Positions 6,783 to 8,011 of a stretch of DNA of 8,011 nucleotides are shown one piece after another. Every line of letters begins with the position of its first letter. Positions within the stretch are counted from its first letter, which is position 1. Source of the stretch: Bacteroidales bacterium UBA5507 (GTDB lineage Bacteria; Bacteroidota; Bacteroidia; Bacteroidales; Lentimicrobiaceae); contig DIOT01000018.1 of assembly GCA_002426195.1 (NCBI GenBank), forward strand, positions 1 to 8,011, read 5' to 3'. Both the position numbers and the translations under genes were made by a program. Under the pieces are notes generated by a model, which was given only the letters and a program-made list of their open reading frames with translations, made no database searches and was not told the DNA's origin.

Positions 6783-6790
6783 TACTTTTG
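6783..6790 (+). promoter_or_regulatory. Bacteroidota -7 promoter core for the S23-type gene
   Basis: TACTTTTG followed by CACC closely matches the usual -7 to start-site sequence in this phylum. Transcription would begin near 6797 and run through both short heptamer arrays before the S23-type start codon, a leader of about 190 bases. The upstream palindromes may control it. Confidence 0.55.
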
Positions 6791-6824
6791 CACCATTAAT
6801 GAGTAGTTTTTCTGCTCAAGAAAT

Positions 6825-6852
6825 AGCATTAAGCACTCAGCATTCAGCGGTC
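6825..6852 (+). repeat. Heptamer array, four units, AGCAYTC orientation
   Basis: The units are AGCATTA, AGCACTC, AGCATTC and AGCGGTC. They are the reverse complement of the GAATGCT units that follow the S23-type gene at 7347-7430. 6832-6854 matches the reverse complement of 7406-7428 at 20 of 23 positions. Confidence 0.75.
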
Positions 6853-6927
6853 AGAATGTGAGTGTCAACAATACCAGATTGCCTTTGTGAGAAACTATTG
6901 TGTGACTCACGGGGCTGCGCCGTGAAT

Positions 6928-6955
6928 AGCACTCAGCCGTCAGCTATCAGCACTC
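6928..6955 (+). repeat. Second heptamer array, four units, same orientation as 6825-6852
   Basis: The units are AGCACTC, AGCCGTC, AGCTATC and AGCACTC, in the same 7-base period as the array 103 bases upstream. The array stops 28 bases before the S23-type start codon. Of the remaining gene-free stretch 6591-6983, the part between arrays (6853-6927) shows only a short CACGG/CCGTG dyad (6908-6924). Confidence 0.7.
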
Positions 6956-6983
6956 AGGAAATTCAATCATCAATCAGTAATCC

Positions 6984-7346
6984 ATGAAGGATTTTAGAGA
7001 TCTAGTTGTTTGGGAGAAGGGTCACCAGTTAACTTTAAAGATTTATACTTTAACTATTGATTTTCCCAAGGAAGAACTGTACGGATTGACTTCTCAGATA
7101 AGGCGGGCTGCTTCATCCATTCCAATTAATATTGCTGAAGCATGCGGACGAGGAAGTAATGCTGATTTTGCAAGGTTTTTACAAATGAGCATGGGGTCTG
7201 CCAGTGAAACAGAATATCTGATCTTACTTTGCCAGGAACTCGGATACATCTCTGATCCAACTGAACTCACAAAGGAAATAAAAGAAATTAAGAAGATGCT
7301 TGCATCATTAATAAATAAAGCAAAAACTGAAGTAAACTCCCACTAA
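6984..7346 (+). CDS. Four-helix-bundle protein, S23 / 23S rRNA intervening-sequence family
   Basis: The 120-residue protein matches the S23/IVS four-helix-bundle family over its whole length. Conserved landmarks are FRDLVVWEKGHQL (4-16), DFPKEELYGLTSQIRRAASSIPINIAEACGRGS (26-58), FLQMSMGSASETEYLILLCQELGYI (65-89) and a final helix at about 94-115. Members were first seen inside 23S rRNA intervening sequences, but most, like this one, lie outside rRNA; the biochemical role is unknown. The related Avd protein in diversity-generating retroelements binds reverse transcriptase and RNA, but no reverse transcriptase is present here. Inverted heptamer arrays flank the gene on both sides, and the stop codon abuts the downstream array. 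A TACTTTTG promoter core lies about 190 bases upstream. No Shine-Dalgarno sequence is visible. Confidence 0.9.
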   Translation: MKDFRDLVVWEKGHQLTLKIYTLTIDFPKEELYGLTSQIRRAASSIPINIAEACGRGSNADFARFLQMSMGSASETEYLILLCQELGYISDPTELTKEIKEIKKMLASLINKAKTEVNSH

Positions 7347-7435
7347 ATGCCGACTGCTGAATGCTGAATGCTGAATGCCGAATGCTGAATGCTGAATGCT
7401 GACTGCTGACTGCTGAATGCTGAAAGCTAAATGCC
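7347..7435 (+). repeat. Twelve-unit heptamer array filling the gap between two genes
   Basis: Immediately after the TAA at 7344-7346 come exactly twelve 7-base units (7347-7430), consensus ATGCTGA with single-base variants, then ATGCC and the next gene's ATG. CTAAATGCC occurs at both ends (7343-7351 and 7427-7435), 84 bases apart, which suggests growth by slippage or unequal crossing-over from that sequence. The array is complementary to the two short arrays upstream of the S23-type gene. Confidence 0.9.
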
Positions 7436-7981
7436 ATGTTAGATACATTAGTAACCTCCAAAACGAGAATCAAGCTCCTCGTAAAATTCTTCCTCAATTC
7501 CGCAACCCGCAGCTATTTACGCGATCTGGAAGCTGAATTCGGCGAAAGCACCAATGCCATCCGGCAGGAGCTTAACCGCTTTGAGGAAGCCGGCATGCTC
7601 ATCAGCGAAATGGAAGGCAACAAGAAGATCTTTTCGGCCAACGTCAACCACCCGCTGTTCAGGGATGTGCACAACATACTGCTTAAGTTTACCGGCATCG
7701 ACAAAGTGATCGAAAACGTGCTCCACCGCATCGGCGGGCTCCAGGAAGCATGGCTCATAGGCGACTTCGCAAAGGGAAAGGACAGCCCGGTGATCGATCT
7801 TGTGCTCGTAGGCGACGATCTGAACATGGAAGCACTGCTTAGCTATATAGCCAAAGCCGAAGAACTATCGGGCAGAAAAATCAGGTACCTCGTATTGCGC
7901 TGCAACGAAAAACCACTTATTAGCGAACAATTCGTACACCGCCTACTTCTCTTCAACAATACTAAACTGAATAATAAATAG
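7436..7981 (+). CDS. Winged-helix regulator fused to degenerate nucleotidyltransferase-like domain
   Basis: The 181-residue protein has a winged-helix DNA-binding domain at about 1-75: a helix with KTRIKLLVKFFL, a recognition region YLRDLEAEFGESTNAIRQELNRFEEAGML, and a wing ending in KKIFSANVNHPLF. Residues about 95-160 resemble a Pol-beta/MNT-type nucleotidyltransferase core: G109-D-F-A-K-G114, then S-P-V-I-D121-L-V-L-V-G. In active MNT enzymes the segment reads S-D-x-D; here the first Asp is Val119, leaving only D121, so nucleotide transfer is doubtful and a ligand-sensing role is likelier. From memory, such proteins sit at the start of capsule or O-antigen clusters in Bacteroidota, which would agree with the nearby GNAT. 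The ATG is separated from the heptamer array by five bases, so ribosome binding must occur in repeat sequence. Composition is GC-richer than the propeller gene. Confidence 0.75.
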   Translation: MLDTLVTSKTRIKLLVKFFLNSATRSYLRDLEAEFGESTNAIRQELNRFEEAGMLISEMEGNKKIFSANVNHPLFRDVHNILLKFTGIDKVIENVLHRIGGLQEAWLIGDFAKGKDSPVIDLVLVGDDLNMEALLSYIAKAEELSGRKIRYLVLRCNEKPLISEQFVHRLLLFNNTKLNNK

Positions 7982-7992
7982 TTGAATACTAA

Positions 7993-8011
7993 CCACTGAA
8001 TGCTGAATGCT
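7993..8011 (+). repeat. Start of another heptamer array, cut by the window edge
   Basis: CCACTGAATGCTGAATGCT begins 11 bases after the winged-helix stop codon and has the same period, sequence and orientation as the array at 7347-7430. The winged-helix gene therefore lies between two same-direction arrays. Confidence 0.75.

Noticed and set aside
6799..6861. Twenty-codon ORF just after the 6783 promoter core
   Set aside because: It is very short, runs into the heptamer array and shows no recognisable sequence; its position after a promoter core is the only point in favour.
6984..7346. Avd protein of a diversity-generating retroelement
   Set aside because: No reverse transcriptase, template repeat or variable repeat is seen in the window; S23-type family membership alone does not support it.
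7347..7435. CRISPR array
   Set aside because: The units are 7 bases with no spacers, and no cas genes are present.
7288..7497. Minus-strand open frame with repeated QHSAFSI
   Set aside because: It is a translation of the heptamer array and overlaps two well-supported genes.

Overview
The window reads as an accessory stretch of a Bacteroidota chromosome. Two secreted proteins end in the type IX secretion (T9SS) C-terminal sorting domain (YPNP motif, then a G-x-Y strand near the end). Start codons lack Shine-Dalgarno sequences. Several intergenic regions carry the Bacteroidota -7 promoter core TAnnTTTG. A four-helix-bundle (S23-type) gene and IS1182-type transposase are also common in this phylum. 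The genus cannot be fixed from the sequence; an environmental Bacteroidales-like organism is a guess.

Layout. (1) 3-635: 3' end of a secreted protein with tandem CBM26-like starch-binding modules and a T9SS tail, probably an amylase. (2) 657-2488: an IS1182-type insertion sequence whose ends are inverted repeats that also fold as terminators. Its transposase (775-2301) is interrupted by one in-frame TAA. (3) 2641-4845: a large secreted beta-propeller/Ig/FnIII protein with a T9SS tail. (4) 4865-5944, minus strand: an HNH endonuclease with an unrecognised N-terminal region, converging on the previous gene. (5) 6069-6100: a very strong terminator that belongs to neither flanking gene. (6) 6138-6590: a GNAT acetyltransferase. 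(7) 6591-6983: a gene-free region dense in regulatory-looking signals: three CAAACGT repeats exactly 21 bp apart, two TACTTTTG promoter cores, two abutting palindromes and two short heptamer arrays. (8) 6984-7346: a four-helix-bundle S23-type protein. (9) 7347-7430: exactly twelve 7-bp repeats filling the gap to the next gene. (10) 7436-7981: a winged-helix regulator fused to a degenerate nucleotidyltransferase-like domain, followed by the start of another heptamer array at the right edge.

How it fits together. Genes 1, 6 and 10 look GC-richer (spot counts: 35/60 G+C at 121-180, 33/60 at 7681-7740) than the IS and propeller gene (19/60 at 3181-3240). The sequence just before the IS (645-665) recurs almost exactly just before the orphan terminator (6051-6077). 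Together these suggest that the AT-rich block carrying the IS, propeller and HNH genes was inserted between the starch-binding gene and its original terminator. The GNAT and the winged-helix/NTase protein resemble genes found at the edges of surface-polysaccharide loci, which may continue to the right. The most unusual architecture is the S23-type gene bracketed by complementary heptamer arrays, reminiscent of the stem-enclosed S23 ORFs in 23S rRNA intervening sequences but here outside rRNA.
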